From: Candidatus Protochlamydia amoebophila UWE25
GTDB lineage: Bacteria > Chlamydiota > Chlamydiia > Chlamydiales > Parachlamydiaceae
Length of the DNA stretch: 64,000 bases
Reading direction: 5' to 3'
Assembly (NCBI RefSeq): GCF_000011565.2
Contig: NC_005861.2
Span: 2,374,913-2,438,912, forward strand
Shown: positions 1 through 9,521 of the stretch, piece after piece
Layout: the number at the start of each line of letters is the position of its first letter
How positions within the stretch are numbered: the stretch's first letter is position 1
Notes under the pieces: generated by a model
Told to the model about the DNA's origin: nothing
The model's input: only the letters and a program-made list of their open reading frames with translations
Databases searched by the model: none
Position numbers and translations under genes: made by a program

Positions 1-269
1 TCATCGATTGTTGGACCTAAACTTCCAAACAAGTTATTCAAAAAAATAAGAAATTTTTAATAATTTTATAAAGCTTATTATTTTTTAAGTAATAAAAATT
101 TTTATAAGATAATCAAACTTAAATTTTTTCCTCAAATCTTCACCGCCTAAAATCCCGCGAACAAGCAAATCAACATATTAAAAAAAATCAATCAAATCTA
201 TGATATAGAAAACCCATTCTATAGTCTATATGAACAAGTCTCTTCTCTTGTATGACGAAGTTTGAACTA
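1..269. other. AT-rich sequence, no gene recognised
   Basis: No convincing reading frame with a start and ribosome binding site is visible. It may include the edge of a gene lying outside the window, but nothing supports a call. Confidence 0.4.
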
Positions 270-941
270 CTATCTTACATATACACAATTAGCTTTTATC
301 TGCTCTTTCGTTTTTGCTAATTGGTCTTTAGCTTTCTCAAAATCTTCTTCAACAATTAATTCTTCCAGTTTTTTGAAATTTTTTTGTATGTCTTCTTTCA
401 AATCTGAAGAAAAGGTTGTAGGCAGTAAATTTAAATAAACGGGAAGGGATTTTTCAATAAAAGGGTTGATTTCTTTTTTGGTTAAATCTTTAGCTTGAGG
501 GGTAAGGTATGTGATCACTTCTTCACAAGTAAATAAAAGATCTTGTATTTGCATACTTATATTTAGTAAATCTACTTCGTTTGTATTTTCTTTTTTACTA
601 TTCTCTTGCCATAGTTCATTACTTGATATGCCTTTCTGAATGCATTCTTGGAATTTTTTATCCTGAACACTAAGATAAAATTTTAATGTAGCAATTCGTT
701 TGTCCAAATGATTAGCAAAATCCTGTTTAATAATATAAAATTTAGGATGAGTGCTTTCTTGCATGGCTAAATTTCTATGTTCCTTTAACCATTCGTAAAT
801 AAAGGTAGTTTTTAATTTTGTTCTACCAATGTAACTATCAATAATGTCCAAATGATCTAGATTGAGATCTTCTTTTTTCAGCGTTTTACTCAGGCTCATT
901 AACAAATTCGCCTGAAATTGCAATCCATTAAGGTTAATCAT
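270..941 (-). CDS. Hypothetical helical protein, 223 aa
   Basis: I do not recognise this family. The protein is hydrophilic, rich in Lys, Glu and Leu, and looks mostly alpha-helical. It has no signal peptide or membrane segment and no cysteine-rich or enzymatic motif. The last 40 residues read as a charged helix. An AAAGGAA ribosome binding site stands just before the ATG. It is divergently transcribed from the F-box/WD40 gene at 1035, with about 90 bp of AT-rich shared promoter space. Its position beside an effector-like gene and its lack of recognisable enzymology fit a lineage-specific accessory protein, but no function can be assigned. Confidence 0.6.
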   Translation of the reverse strand: MINLNGLQFQANLLMSLSKTLKKEDLNLDHLDIIDSYIGRTKLKTTFIYEWLKEHRNLAMQESTHPKFYIIKQDFANHLDKRIATLKFYLSVQDKKFQECIQKGISSNELWQENSKKENTNEVDLLNISMQIQDLLFTCEEVITYLTPQAKDLTKKEINPFIEKSLPVYLNLLPTTFSSDLKEDIQKNFKKLEELIVEEDFEKAKDQLAKTKEQIKANCVYVR

Positions 942-1034
942 AATTTTTCCTTTATTATTTTTCTTATTTCTTCACGATCAAAAATTCTCATATAAAAATT
1001 AAATAGTTATAATTAATTCTCAAATAACATAAAC

Positions 1035-3113
1035 ATGGACAAGTACATGAGTTTTGAAACTTCCAATATTTATCCTCATATATTTCCAGCATTTAAAGAA
1101 TTAGAAAAAAAGCAAATATTTTCTAATACAAATGTATATGTAGAAATTGGAGTAAAAATATTCTCAAAGTTGAGTATAAAAGATTTAAGTTTCGCGAAGC
1201 AAGTTTGCAGGGAATGGAAGCAGCTCATTTCAGAAAAAAATGTATGGAAAACAAAATTAAAACAGTTCTTTTTAGAAAAAAAGTTAGCGAAAATTTGCAT
1301 AGAACATTTGGATGAACAGCAGTCGATAGAAAATTTATCTGATGAGATTCATCTTTATATTTTTTCCTTCTTATCTTTTCAAGACTTAGCCACTGTCCGT
1401 AGAGTGAGCAAACAGTGGTATTCAAAAACCTCCGATGACTTAATTTGGAAGATTTTTCTCGAGAAAATTTTTCCTCTTTTTTCTTATGCATCAAAGAAAA
1501 TGGGAATTCATCCTAAAGATCAATTAATGGCTCAAGCCAATATAAAAACAAACCGGGTGCAAAAAATTATCGATTTAACAGCTGCTGCGTTGGAAAAAGG
1601 GCATGAATGGAACCCCTACGCATACTTTTCTCCAAATGGTCGGAGAGTGGTTGTTACTAGTAATGAAAGTATTAGTCTTTGGGATACCCAAACAGGAAAA
1701 TTTCTAAAAAATTGGGGAAAAGGATGGGAAGACCGTCCAAATATATCCTTTTCCCCTAATGGGGAGCGGATAATTAGCTCTCCTTGGCAAGTAATGAACT
1801 CTCTTTGGCAAGAAGGAAGTTGTGATCTTTGGAATGCTCAAACAGGAGAATTTTTACAGACTTTGGAAGAAAAGTGTTGTAACGTATATTTTTCTCCAAA
1901 TAGCGAACAATTGGCTACTATTAGCCTTACATCGATTCGCCTTTGGGATGCTCAAACAGGAAAATGCTTACAGTTTTTGGGATACAACCCATCTCTTAAT
2001 GAATCTATATCTTTTTCTTCGGATAGCCAGCGAATAATTAGCAATGACGGCACATCTGTTTGCCTTTGGGATGCCCAAACAGGAAAATGTTTACAGTCTT
2101 TGGAAAATATTACATTGCTTACAACATCCTTTTCTCCGAACAGTCAGCAGCTGGCTATTTGTGACACGTTATCCATTCGTCTTTTTGATGCCAGAACAGG
2201 AAAATTTTTACAGACTTTAGAAAATGGCTGCCTTCTCAATTCAAACGTATCTTTTTCTTCAAATAGTCAACGGTTCATTACTAATAATGGCAAATTCGTT
2301 CGTCTTTGGGATGCCCAAACGAGAAAATGTTTAAAAACTCTTAAAGAAGGTCCAGAGTACACGACAACCTTCTTTTCTCCGAATAGCCAGCGAATAATTA
2401 CTAGTACCTGCAGATCTATTTGCCTTTGGGATACTCAAGCAGGCGAATATCTGGAGACGTTGGAAAAAAACAAATGGGGCATAAAAGTGAATTTTTCTCC
2501 AAATAGCCAGCGAATAGTTACTGCTAGCTGCCAATTTTTTCGTCTTTTTGATGCCCAAACAGGAAAATGCTTACAGCAGACGCTGGAAAAAGGCCAATTT
2601 AGCGTAAAAGCGGTCTTTTCTCCTGATAGCCAGCGCTTAATTACTTATCACGGCCAATCGATTTGCCTTTGGGATGCCCAAACAGGGGTTTGCTTAAAAA
2701 CTTGGGAAGAAGAAGAAGCGCATCAAATAGATTTTTTTCCAAATAGCAAATGGATAATTACCGATAACGGCAAATTCGTTCGCCTTTGGGATGCTACAAC
2801 AGGAAAATGCTTACACGTCTTGGAAAATCGTCTAGAATCTCAAGGAGTAACTTTTTCCTCTAATAAAAAGATATCAATTTCTCCCAACGGAGGGCAACTA
2901 TTGATAGATATGAAAATTTTCGATTATTTCCCTTCTAAAAAAGAAGATTTTGAGTCTGAGGAAAACACCTCTTTAACACAAGAATCGACAGGACGAGAAT
3001 CAAAAAAGAGAAAAGTCAGAAGTGTTAAAGGTAAAGAAGATAGCAGCAAGTTCTCGTGCGAATTACAGCGTAATCCGGCTTTTTCAAAGAAAAAAAGAAA
3101 AAAAGAGGATTAA
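1035..3113 (+). CDS. Two-F-box, WD40-repeat protein with basic NLS-like tail
   Basis: The 692-residue protein has three parts. Residues about 36-75 and 97-141 are two F-box-like helical motifs; the second starts SIENLSDEIHLYIFSFL and has the usual later W. Residues about 195-640 hold 10-11 WD40-like blades, each with an FSPN/FSSNSQR strand and a LWDAQTGKCL strand. Residues 655-692 are a basic tail with KKRKVR and a terminal KKKRKKED. In eukaryotes F-box plus WD40 proteins are substrate receptors of SCF ubiquitin ligases (the Fbw class), where the F-box binds Skp1. I infer a secreted effector that hijacks the host SCF. KKRKV matches the core of the SV40-type nuclear import signal, so the host nucleus is a possible site. 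There is no Sec signal peptide. The start could also be Met5; the upstream ribosome site is weak. Repeat-to-repeat similarity is high, suggesting recent expansion. Confidence 0.85.
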   Translation: MDKYMSFETSNIYPHIFPAFKELEKKQIFSNTNVYVEIGVKIFSKLSIKDLSFAKQVCREWKQLISEKNVWKTKLKQFFLEKKLAKICIEHLDEQQSIENLSDEIHLYIFSFLSFQDLATVRRVSKQWYSKTSDDLIWKIFLEKIFPLFSYASKKMGIHPKDQLMAQANIKTNRVQKIIDLTAAALEKGHEWNPYAYFSPNGRRVVVTSNESISLWDTQTGKFLKNWGKGWEDRPNISFSPNGERIISSPWQVMNSLWQEGSCDLWNAQTGEFLQTLEEKCCNVYFSPNSEQLATISLTSIRLWDAQTGKCLQFLGYNPSLNESISFSSDSQRIISNDGTSVCLWDAQTGKCLQSLENITLLTTSFSPNSQQLAICDTLSIRLFDARTGKFLQTLENGCLLNSNVSFSSNSQRFITNNGKFVRLWDAQTRKCLKTLKEGPEYTTTFFSPNSQRIITSTCRSICLWDTQAGEYLETLEKNKWGIKVNFSPNSQRIVTASCQFFRLFDAQTGKCLQQTLEKGQFSVKAVFSPDSQRLITYHGQSICLWDAQTGVCLKTWEEEEAHQIDFFPNSKWIITDNGKFVRLWDATTGKCLHVLENRLESQGVTFSSNKKISISPNGGQLLIDMKIFDYFPSKKEDFESEENTSLTQESTGRESKKRKVRSVKGKEDSSKFSCELQRNPAFSKKKRKKED

Positions 3114-3448
3114 TAAAAAATTCATTTAAATTTTAAAAGTCTTTTTAAAGAGGGACGAGTTAAAAGCTAGTTTTTAACGCCAATAACTAGTTGCCGCGTT
3201 AAGTTAGCCATGTACTAAGACTTGCCGAGGCTAAATCTCGGCAAGCGCATAAAACATTCAGCTATAGCTAAAGCTACAGTCGCGCAGGTGAAGCATTTTG
3301 ATTTCATCCATAAATGTAAAGTTTGTTCTATCGCTTATCACGAACAATGGCTCTCAATAACTGTGAACAGAGCAATCTTTATCTTTGGGATTACCTCACT
3401 TGCATTTATCAAAAAGCAAGAAAGCTTTATGTCTTAAATAGAATGGCC
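3114..3448. other. Intergenic region, no supported gene
   Basis: This stretch lies between the convergent WD40 gene and the outer-membrane protein gene. A short open frame exists at 3222-3437 but has no ribosome site and no recognisable product. The only structure seen is the stem-loop at 3221-3245. Confidence 0.5.
3221..3245. terminator. Stem-loop, possible terminator
   Basis: CTTGCCGAG pairs with CTCGGCAAG across a 7-nt loop. It is GC-rich against an AT-rich background and lies between convergent genes. It has no T-tract on either side, so calling it a terminator is uncertain. Confidence 0.35.
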
Positions 3449-4135
3449 TTAGAAGTAATAAGCCATGCCAATTTTAGCTCCTTTTCCACGCAAACCGTGT
3501 TTTTCCCGAGAAAGGGTAATATTATATCCCACCCCAGCTGTTAAAGTCCAATTAGCGTTAAAGCTATAATCTAGACCTAAGGAGTAATTGGGACCATTGG
3601 AATGACTTTTACTAGAAACAATAGGTTTGATTTTGGTGTGCGTATGACACCAAGCATATTGGCAAATCCCTACCACAGTCAGCTTATCGGTCAATTTATA
3701 AGAAAAATCTATTCCCACATAGGGACTGGAAGAGCGAAATCTTTCTTTTAAATCAAATAGCTGAAAATGTTCAAAATCTACATGTGTTTTTAAATAACTA
3801 AAAGTAACTCCAATAGAAGGGAGAATCATAAATTTATCAGTCACAGGAATGTATTGACCCAATCCAATGTATCCAGACGTAAATTGTGCATGCTTTTTAC
3901 CTTCCCCAATCATAAAGCCGCTTTTAAACGCTAAACCTTTCCAAACTAATAGCGTAAGATCCCCTTTGACAGCTCCAAATCGAATCGTGTCTTCTGTTTT
4001 CCCAGATTCGAGAATATCAACTGAAACAAAAGTTGGCCCGATATCTATCTTTCCATGAATTTCTGCTGCGAGATAAGAACTAAAAAAACTCAAGAGGCAA
4101 AAGCTTAAAAAGCGAAAATAAGAAAGAATCTTCAT
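3449..4135 (-). CDS. Outer-membrane beta-barrel protein, small OmpA/OmpW-like
   Basis: The 228-residue product begins with a clear Sec signal peptide: MKILSYFRF, a hydrophobic core, then cleavage near YLAA-EIHG. The rest alternates polar and hydrophobic residues with many Gly, Tyr and Thr, as in a beta-barrel. It ends KIGMAYYF, with the terminal aromatic residue used for outer-membrane assembly. Phrases such as FMILPSIGVTFSYL and SPYVGIDFSYKL are typical of 8-stranded porin-like barrels. Role: a small outer-membrane protein of unknown ligand. It lies 40 bp downstream of hemF on the same strand, but a functional link is not evident. Confidence 0.7.
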   Translation of the reverse strand: MKILSYFRFLSFCLLSFFSSYLAAEIHGKIDIGPTFVSVDILESGKTEDTIRFGAVKGDLTLLVWKGLAFKSGFMIGEGKKHAQFTSGYIGLGQYIPVTDKFMILPSIGVTFSYLKTHVDFEHFQLFDLKERFRSSSPYVGIDFSYKLTDKLTVVGICQYAWCHTHTKIKPIVSSKSHSNGPNYSLGLDYSFNANWTLTAGVGYNITLSREKHGLRGKGAKIGMAYYF

Positions 4136-4174
4136 AACTGTCCTATGATTACAAATTTACAAAAGACTAATCGT

Positions 4175-4975
4175 TTACCATTTTGCTAATGGGGGCATTG
4201 AACAAAGAATTGCTTCAGTATTTCCTCCTGACTGAAATCCAAATCTCGTTCCTCGATCATAAACTAAGTTAAATTCTGCATAGTGAGCTCTATGCTTCAA
4301 TTGAATCTCTCGTTCTTCTTGATTGAACGGTTGTGAGATTCGACGCTGATAAATAGGCATAATCGCTTGAATAAATGAATGGCCAACCGATTCCCATAAT
4401 TGTTTGTCTTTTTCAAAATCTCCGGTGTTGTAATGATCAAAAAAAATTCCTCCCACCCCACGTTCTTTTTGGCGATGAGGAATATAAAAATACTCTTTAG
4501 CTTGCTGAGAAAATTGAGGATATAAGTGAGAACCAAAAGGAAGTAAGGCTTGCTCTGCAATAGTGTGAAAATGAGTTGTATCTTCTAAATAAGGAAATCC
4601 CATAGGAGTCAAATCGTAACCCCCTCCAAACCAATAACGATCTTTTGTCTCAATAAATCGAATATTAAAATGCGAGGTAGGTACATGAGGATTGCTCATA
4701 TGGGTAATTAAGCTTACTCCTGTCGCAAAAAAAGGTCCCTCTGCTTCGCCTAAAGGAAAACGAGTACCTCCAACTCCAGACCAATTAACAGCCGCTTTCT
4801 CAAAAATATTTCCTCTTAAAACGGCAATTTCTCCTCCACCTTCTTCATGATGTGCCCAACTTTTACGTTCAAAGTGATGGGTTTTTTCTATCTGTTCAAA
4901 AGAAGTGATTATTTTTTCACGCAAAGATTTTAAAAAATCAATGAGTTCTAAACGGGAAGGGTGGGGAAAAACCAT
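4175..4975 (-). CDS. hemF: Oxygen-dependent coproporphyrinogen III oxidase
   Basis: HemF converts coproporphyrinogen III to protoporphyrinogen IX by two oxidative decarboxylations, using O2, in cytoplasmic haem synthesis. The 266-residue protein shows family hallmarks along its length: GGGEIAVLRGNIFEKAAVNWS near the N-terminus, the HFNIRFIE segment, WFGGGYDLTP, the GGIFFDHYN motif, and the C-terminal YDRGTRFGFQSGGNTEAIL and SMPPLAKW. Length is slightly short, as the usual extra C-terminal residues after SMPPL.W are missing. Being next to the cbb3 oxidase genes fits a shared theme of haem supply and aerobic respiration. No frameshifts are seen. Confidence 0.95.
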   Translation of the reverse strand: MVFPHPSRLELIDFLKSLREKIITSFEQIEKTHHFERKSWAHHEEGGGEIAVLRGNIFEKAAVNWSGVGGTRFPLGEAEGPFFATGVSLITHMSNPHVPTSHFNIRFIETKDRYWFGGGYDLTPMGFPYLEDTTHFHTIAEQALLPFGSHLYPQFSQQAKEYFYIPHRQKERGVGGIFFDHYNTGDFEKDKQLWESVGHSFIQAIMPIYQRRISQPFNQEEREIQLKHRAHYAEFNLVYDRGTRFGFQSGGNTEAILCSMPPLAKW

Positions 4976-5752
4976 AACTTATCTTTTTTGAACGAAGGTT
5001 AATGCCTAACTTTATATTTACATTTGTTTGCGTTTAAATAGTTATTCCTTTGAAAAACAAGGATAAAACTTTTCAAATCAATAGGCTGTTTCCAGGTTTA
5101 GGTATGCAATCTTAAAACCCTCATCGATTAAGAGCCAGTAAAAAAATAGTCTTTCTTAGTCAAAAAACTTTTAACATTGTTTGAAACGACAATACGTTAA
5201 AGATCTTAAATAATGCCTTCTCTTTGATATTCAATAAGATCGATTCGAAAATGAGCATCTAACCTTGCGCAAATGTTTTTATTATTTTCTACCTTTAGGT
5301 GATGAGAACTAAATAGATGAGTTTATAAAAATAAAAAGTCCGTGTAAAGCACCCCAAACTATTCTCAATTAAGAGTTAAATAGGGAAATAGCATCACAAA
5401 AAGGGTTATGAAGACTGTTTTCTTATGTTAGAACTTGTTACAACTGTTTATTTTATATACCCGTAGGAGCTTTAAAAATTATTTTACTTAGACAAAGGAA
5501 AATTTTTGTTAAAAGCTAGGCTGAAGGGAAAATAGAATCTGTTTTTAATCTGCTAAGGAAAGTTAAATGTTTCTTCTGTTTATAGCGAAAATGATACGGC
5601 AGCGATTCAAAAAAACTTTGAAGCTGTTGTTATTATAGAATGAGGGGGTTGATTAAGCCATCAAGGTGTTTTAGGCTTGCTCGACAAGTAAAAATATTCA
5701 AGCGAGTTGATGTAATAGCAGAATTTGATAACCCTGTTGTTATCTCAACTTG
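4976..5752. other. 777-bp region without a supported gene
   Basis: Both strands are dense in stop codons. Short readable patches such as one near 5580-5640 suggest decayed coding sequence, but I could not name any family. The region separates hemF from the oxidase cluster. Confidence 0.45.
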
Positions 5753-6046
5753 TTATTTATCCTCCACTTCATCTATTTTTTTATTGATAGAATCATTTTG
5801 ATTCTCTATCGGAAAAGTGGTATTAGCAGCAATTTGTAATTGTTTCCAAGATCCTCGGTCGAACCAACCTATACTTCCATTCCAAAAATAATATAAACTG
5901 ATAATGCCCCAAAAAGGTAAAATCCAATAAGTCCAAACCAGAAATCTAGGTATTTTTGCATCAAAAGAAGCAATTGCTGGATCTCCATAAATTTCCATTT
6001 CATGAGAGGTTTCGCTTTCTTCCCAATGATTTTGACCTGACTCCAT
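5753..6046 (-). CDS. ccoP: Reduced CcoP-like cbb3 oxidase subunit without haem motifs
   Basis: The 97-residue protein sits where ccoP belongs in a ccoNOQP operon. Residues about 25-60 (AKIPRFLVWTYWILPFWG onwards) match the N-terminal membrane helix of CcoP, whose family has P-R-W at the helix start and a following GW segment. A normal CcoP carries two c-type cytochrome domains with CxxCH motifs and is about 250-300 aa; this product has no cysteine at all and stops soon after the helix. It may hold the complex together, with electron entry only through CcoO. It overlaps the upstream small gene by 47 bp in another frame. The alternative is an unrelated small membrane protein. Confidence 0.65.
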   Translation of the reverse strand: MESGQNHWEESETSHEMEIYGDPAIASFDAKIPRFLVWTYWILPFWGIISLYYFWNGSIGWFDRGSWKQLQIAANTTFPIENQNDSINKKIDEVEDK

Positions 6047-6242
6047 TTTTTTTCTCCTTTGAATTTAATTCTTGCTCTTCATCCATCATTTGATATTTTG
6101 CTTCCTCATCCATACTCAACCGATCAGTTTTCCATAAGTAAAGAAAAATGATAAAAGCACCTCCAACCAAACTAATCACCAATGCATAATGTAATAAATT
6201 TCCATATATTCCGAATCCATCTATGACTGCGTATTGATTCAT
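6000..6242 (-). CDS. ccoQ: CcoQ-like small membrane protein of cbb3 oxidase
   Basis: The 80-residue product has one membrane helix (LLHYALVISLVGGAFIIFLYL) followed by a cytoplasmic tail starting WKTDRLSMDEEAKYQMM. The acidic DEEAKYQMM tail recurs in short cbb3-associated proteins. It starts with the ATG that overlaps the ccoO stop codon by a few bases, so translation is likely coupled. The tail beyond residue 55 is basic and low-complexity and overlaps the next gene. Family CcoQ proteins stabilise the oxidase and have no redox cofactors. The identification rests on position, size and the helix-plus-tail layout. Confidence 0.65.
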   Translation of the reverse strand: MNQYAVIDGFGIYGNLLHYALVISLVGGAFIIFLYLWKTDRLSMDEEAKYQMMDEEQELNSKEKKNGVRSKSLGRKRNLS

Positions 6243-7549
6243 TGGAGTTTACGCTGGCCTTCAATAATTTCTTTTGTTTTAATAGGATCTTTTCCCAACC
6301 ACCAAGCCTGATTAGGAGCCGTAATGCGAGTTCCTTTGGTCATCATATATTGATAAATTGCTTCAAATTGATAATTAGGAATACCAATTGCACTTTTTCC
6401 GGTTTCCTTTGGATTAGCATCAAAAAAATGTCGAAAAGAAGGCATCAGAGATCCCGCACTTGCCGTTTTAGGTGCCCAAAAATGAGCTTTATGCCAATCA
6501 CGACTAGGTTTTTTTACTCCTACGCGAGAAATATCAGGTCCAATCCGTCTTGTTCCAGCAAAAGTAATTTTTTGATAAATATACTCATTTGCAGAAGAGG
6601 GAGGAGCTGGATAGGAGTCTGATCCATTTAAAACGGTATCCTGAATTAGTGTGCGCGTTTGGTCGGTATGGCAATACCAGCAGCCTTCAATTGCATACAA
6701 ATGTTCACCAAAAAGAATGAGATCTTGCCTTGAGTGAAAACCCATCGCAGGGCTTTTTAATTCATCCATCTGTTGAATAGGCCTACCCAACGGATCATAT
6801 CGCCATCTTTTTGCATTGCCATGGCCTTCTTCAATAATGCGAAATTCTTGAGGATTAAGTGAATAAATGACCCCATAATCTCGATGATAAGGCTGTTTGA
6901 CACTATCATCTAAAATTGTGAAATTTTCATCGACCCAATTTTGCAAAATTCCCCCTGAAGGTTCGAAAGAAAACACTTCTTGCATTTCGGGGTCATATAA
7001 CTCCAAAACTTGAAATTTCAATTTTCCCAAATTTGCCGATGAATCCTCTTCTTTTTGAGCTATTTTCGTTGTTGATTGTTGAGAGGCTAATAGCTGCTCG
7101 GCCTGTTTTTTAGCTTCACCTTGTGGTTCTCTCAACAATAAAAGACGTGAGGTGAGCTTAAGCGTTGAATCATTTACTTTCGTGATATATTTCTCTAATC
7201 CTTGAGAAGTGACTAAACGCAGGTTATTAGATTCTTTGAAAGCTAACAGGCTATAATTCTGCTTTAAATGGCGTACATATTGTAAATCACTCCCTTCGAC
7301 AGAGGCATTACTAATATAAAGGTTAGGATCTTCTACTTCATACATTTGAACTTGGTAAGGACTTGTTGGGCTTGTCCAAGTTGAATCGACATAGGTTGGA
7401 GCAATTAAGACAACAATAATAGAGGTAGAAAATAAGAGAATAACACCTATAATCACCCACAGGGCTGATTTATCAAGACGATGCAAAAAATCATAAGGAG
7501 AGGAATTTTGCTGAGAAGCCTTATCTTTTTTTTGATTTTCCTGCGTCAT
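6239..7549 (-). CDS. ccoO: cbb3 cytochrome oxidase mono-haem subunit CcoO, with large insertion
   Basis: CcoO is the membrane-anchored c-type cytochrome that passes electrons to CcoN. The N-terminal helix (ALWVIIGVILLFSTSIIVVLI) anchors the protein. The haem-binding CxxCH occurs as CWYCH around residue 296. Typical downstream CcoO features follow: RRIGPDISRVG, the DWHKAHFWAP segment, and Met in SLMPSFRHFF as probable sixth ligand. At 436 aa it is about twice the usual 200-240 aa. The excess is a roughly 190-residue stretch between helix and haem domain that I cannot identify. It starts 4 bp inside the end of ccoN. Confidence 0.9.
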   Translation of the reverse strand: MTQENQKKDKASQQNSSPYDFLHRLDKSALWVIIGVILLFSTSIIVVLIAPTYVDSTWTSPTSPYQVQMYEVEDPNLYISNASVEGSDLQYVRHLKQNYSLLAFKESNNLRLVTSQGLEKYITKVNDSTLKLTSRLLLLREPQGEAKKQAEQLLASQQSTTKIAQKEEDSSANLGKLKFQVLELYDPEMQEVFSFEPSGGILQNWVDENFTILDDSVKQPYHRDYGVIYSLNPQEFRIIEEGHGNAKRWRYDPLGRPIQQMDELKSPAMGFHSRQDLILFGEHLYAIEGCWYCHTDQTRTLIQDTVLNGSDSYPAPPSSANEYIYQKITFAGTRRIGPDISRVGVKKPSRDWHKAHFWAPKTASAGSLMPSFRHFFDANPKETGKSAIGIPNYQFEAIYQYMMTKGTRITAPNQAWWLGKDPIKTKEIIEGQRKLQ

Positions 7550-8961
7550 GCCGCCAATCTCACTTCTCGAGGTTTTTCTAAAACAATTGTATTAAAGATA
7601 TTAATCGCAAATAAGATGTTGCCGATTAAAATAATGATTCCCCCTAATCCCCTTAAAATCCACCAGTCGCGCATATCAGCCATAGTTTGAATAAAGGGAA
7701 TGCGAGTCAAATTATCATGAAATTCTGCATAAGAAGATCCCTCTGCCCAGTTAGCCCACATCAATCCCTGCAAAAAACCACCTAGCCATAGAGAAAATAA
7801 AAATAATAAACTTCCCCATAAATTTAAGGCAAAATGCCAATCAGCAAGCTTTGTAGACCATAATGGTTTTTTCACTATTGTTGGAATAGCTTGATAAATT
7901 CCGGCTATCGCAAAAAATGTAAAAGTACCATACAGTGAAATATGAGAATGTCCAATAACCCAATCTGTTTTTGAGGTAATTTCATTGACATTTCGCAAAG
8001 CTTGCAAAGAGCCTTGAGCACACGTAATGAAATAAAAAATATTACCCATCATTAAAAATCTAATGGGGGCGCTTTCTAAATACTTTAGCCAATCTTTTTG
8101 CAAGGTGGCAAATAAGTTAAATACCACTGTCCATACTGGAATAAACATCCAAATTGAAAATATGATGGAAGTTGTTTGAAGCCATTGAGAAACGGGCCCG
8201 TGAATAATATGATGCGTGCCAATCCAAGCATAAATAAAAGCAATAGACCAAAATCCTATCATTGATAGGCGGTGGCTATATATGGGTGTACCCGCTATTT
8301 TAGGAAGAAAATAATAAGCTGTGGCTAATCCCATTGGAGTATAAATTAATCCAACAAGGTTATGAACATAAAACCAACTAGCATTAACTCTTGACATACC
8401 TTCAGGTAGCCAATTAATAGCAATACTTCCCACAAATACAACAAATGTTGTCCAAATCAATGTCCCCATGCTGTACCAAAGAGAAACATATAATTTTTCA
8501 AAACGTCTATTTGCTATTGTCATAAAAAAATTAATGACGATAAAAATCCACCCTAACACAAATAAATATTTAACGGGAATCCAAGAGACCCAATCGGGCA
8601 GTTCAGCATATTCCCAACCAAAATTTGTTCCCCAAGGAAATGAATTGACTCCTAATGTCAATGAAAGCCACCACAGAGCAGCTCCCCAAAAAGCAAGTTT
8701 AGAGCTCCATATAGAAATGCCACAAAGACGAGGAATAAAATAATACATTAACCCTATATCCACGGATAGTAACCACAACAATGTGACAGTCCCTACGTGT
8801 ACAGGTCTGACACGACCAAAATGAATATACTCACCAGCAAAATAATCAGGAAAAATAAAACCGTTGAAAGCAATAAAAACACCAATGATCATTCCAATAA
8901 TCATAAATATGATGGAGGGATATAAGAACAATTTAGCTGGTCTATCGTCATATGTAACCAT
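7546..8961 (-). CDS. ccoN: cbb3 cytochrome oxidase catalytic subunit CcoN
   Basis: CcoN reduces O2 to water in the inner membrane and helps build the proton gradient. The 471-residue protein has about 12 membrane helices and the expected metal ligands: the His of RPVHVGTVTL (low-spin haem b), the His of WFYVHNLVGLIYTPMG with the conserved Tyr, the THHIIHGP CuB pair, and the HSH of DWVIGHSHISLYG for the haems. Length is normal. It is first in a ccoN-O-Q-P operon with 4-bp overlaps. A high-affinity oxidase fits an intracellular lifestyle with low oxygen. About 560 bp upstream lies ccoS on the same strand. Confidence 0.96.
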   Translation of the reverse strand: MVTYDDRPAKLFLYPSIIFMIIGMIIGVFIAFNGFIFPDYFAGEYIHFGRVRPVHVGTVTLLWLLSVDIGLMYYFIPRLCGISIWSSKLAFWGAALWWLSLTLGVNSFPWGTNFGWEYAELPDWVSWIPVKYLFVLGWIFIVINFFMTIANRRFEKLYVSLWYSMGTLIWTTFVVFVGSIAINWLPEGMSRVNASWFYVHNLVGLIYTPMGLATAYYFLPKIAGTPIYSHRLSMIGFWSIAFIYAWIGTHHIIHGPVSQWLQTTSIIFSIWMFIPVWTVVFNLFATLQKDWLKYLESAPIRFLMMGNIFYFITCAQGSLQALRNVNEITSKTDWVIGHSHISLYGTFTFFAIAGIYQAIPTIVKKPLWSTKLADWHFALNLWGSLLFLFSLWLGGFLQGLMWANWAEGSSYAEFHDNLTRIPFIQTMADMRDWWILRGLGGIIILIGNILFAINIFNTIVLEKPREVRLAA

Positions 8962-9521
8962 GTCACACTCTTTGCAATTTGAATTAAAAGTTTAATATCG
9001 TAAAAATTTATTCTTGAAAACGCTTTTTTGTCTAAATTTCTCTATCAATTTTGTTCAGAGGGATTTGTAGAATTAATTGAAATTAAGGGAAGTTTATCCA
9101 AAATGAATTTTTGTTTATTTAACAAGGTTAATGCTTCTTTCCGTGTATCGGTTATTAATTTAAACTTCAAATTTTAAAGTGCTTCAAAAGCTGCTTTAGA
9201 CTATTTGTAATATTTTCATAAACAACAGCCAACGTTACCCTTTCTTGTACAATGTGCATTTCTTTTTCCAGCCAAGCAATTTTTATCTTTGGAAAGAATT
9301 TTTTCAGGCCGGCCAATTGAAAAAAACTCTGCAGAACTTTCAATGCATTAGGGTATAAGAAACCTAACTGAGAAGCTCCAAGCATTTGCCTAGCCCCCAA
9401 TTAATAAGTAAGCTCCGACTTTCTTCCATTAAAGCTAAAAAGCGGCATAAAATTAAAAGTCTCTTATTATTGAAGTTGATATTTAATGAATTGCAATGTT
9501 TAGTTATAATTTTCTAACCTA
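8962..9521. other. Spacer between ccoN and ccoS, with a doubtful short frame
   Basis: A 77-codon frame runs at 9167-9400 on the minus strand, but its start is a TTG without a ribosome site and the product is not recognisable. I treat it as unproven. The segment just upstream of ccoN is the likely promoter region. Confidence 0.35.

Noticed and set aside
3222..3437. 71-codon frame between the WD40 and outer-membrane genes
   Set aside because: Overlaps a stem-loop and has no initiation signal.
9167..9400. 77-codon minus-strand frame upstream of ccoN
   Set aside because: TTG start, no ribosome site, no recognisable motif.
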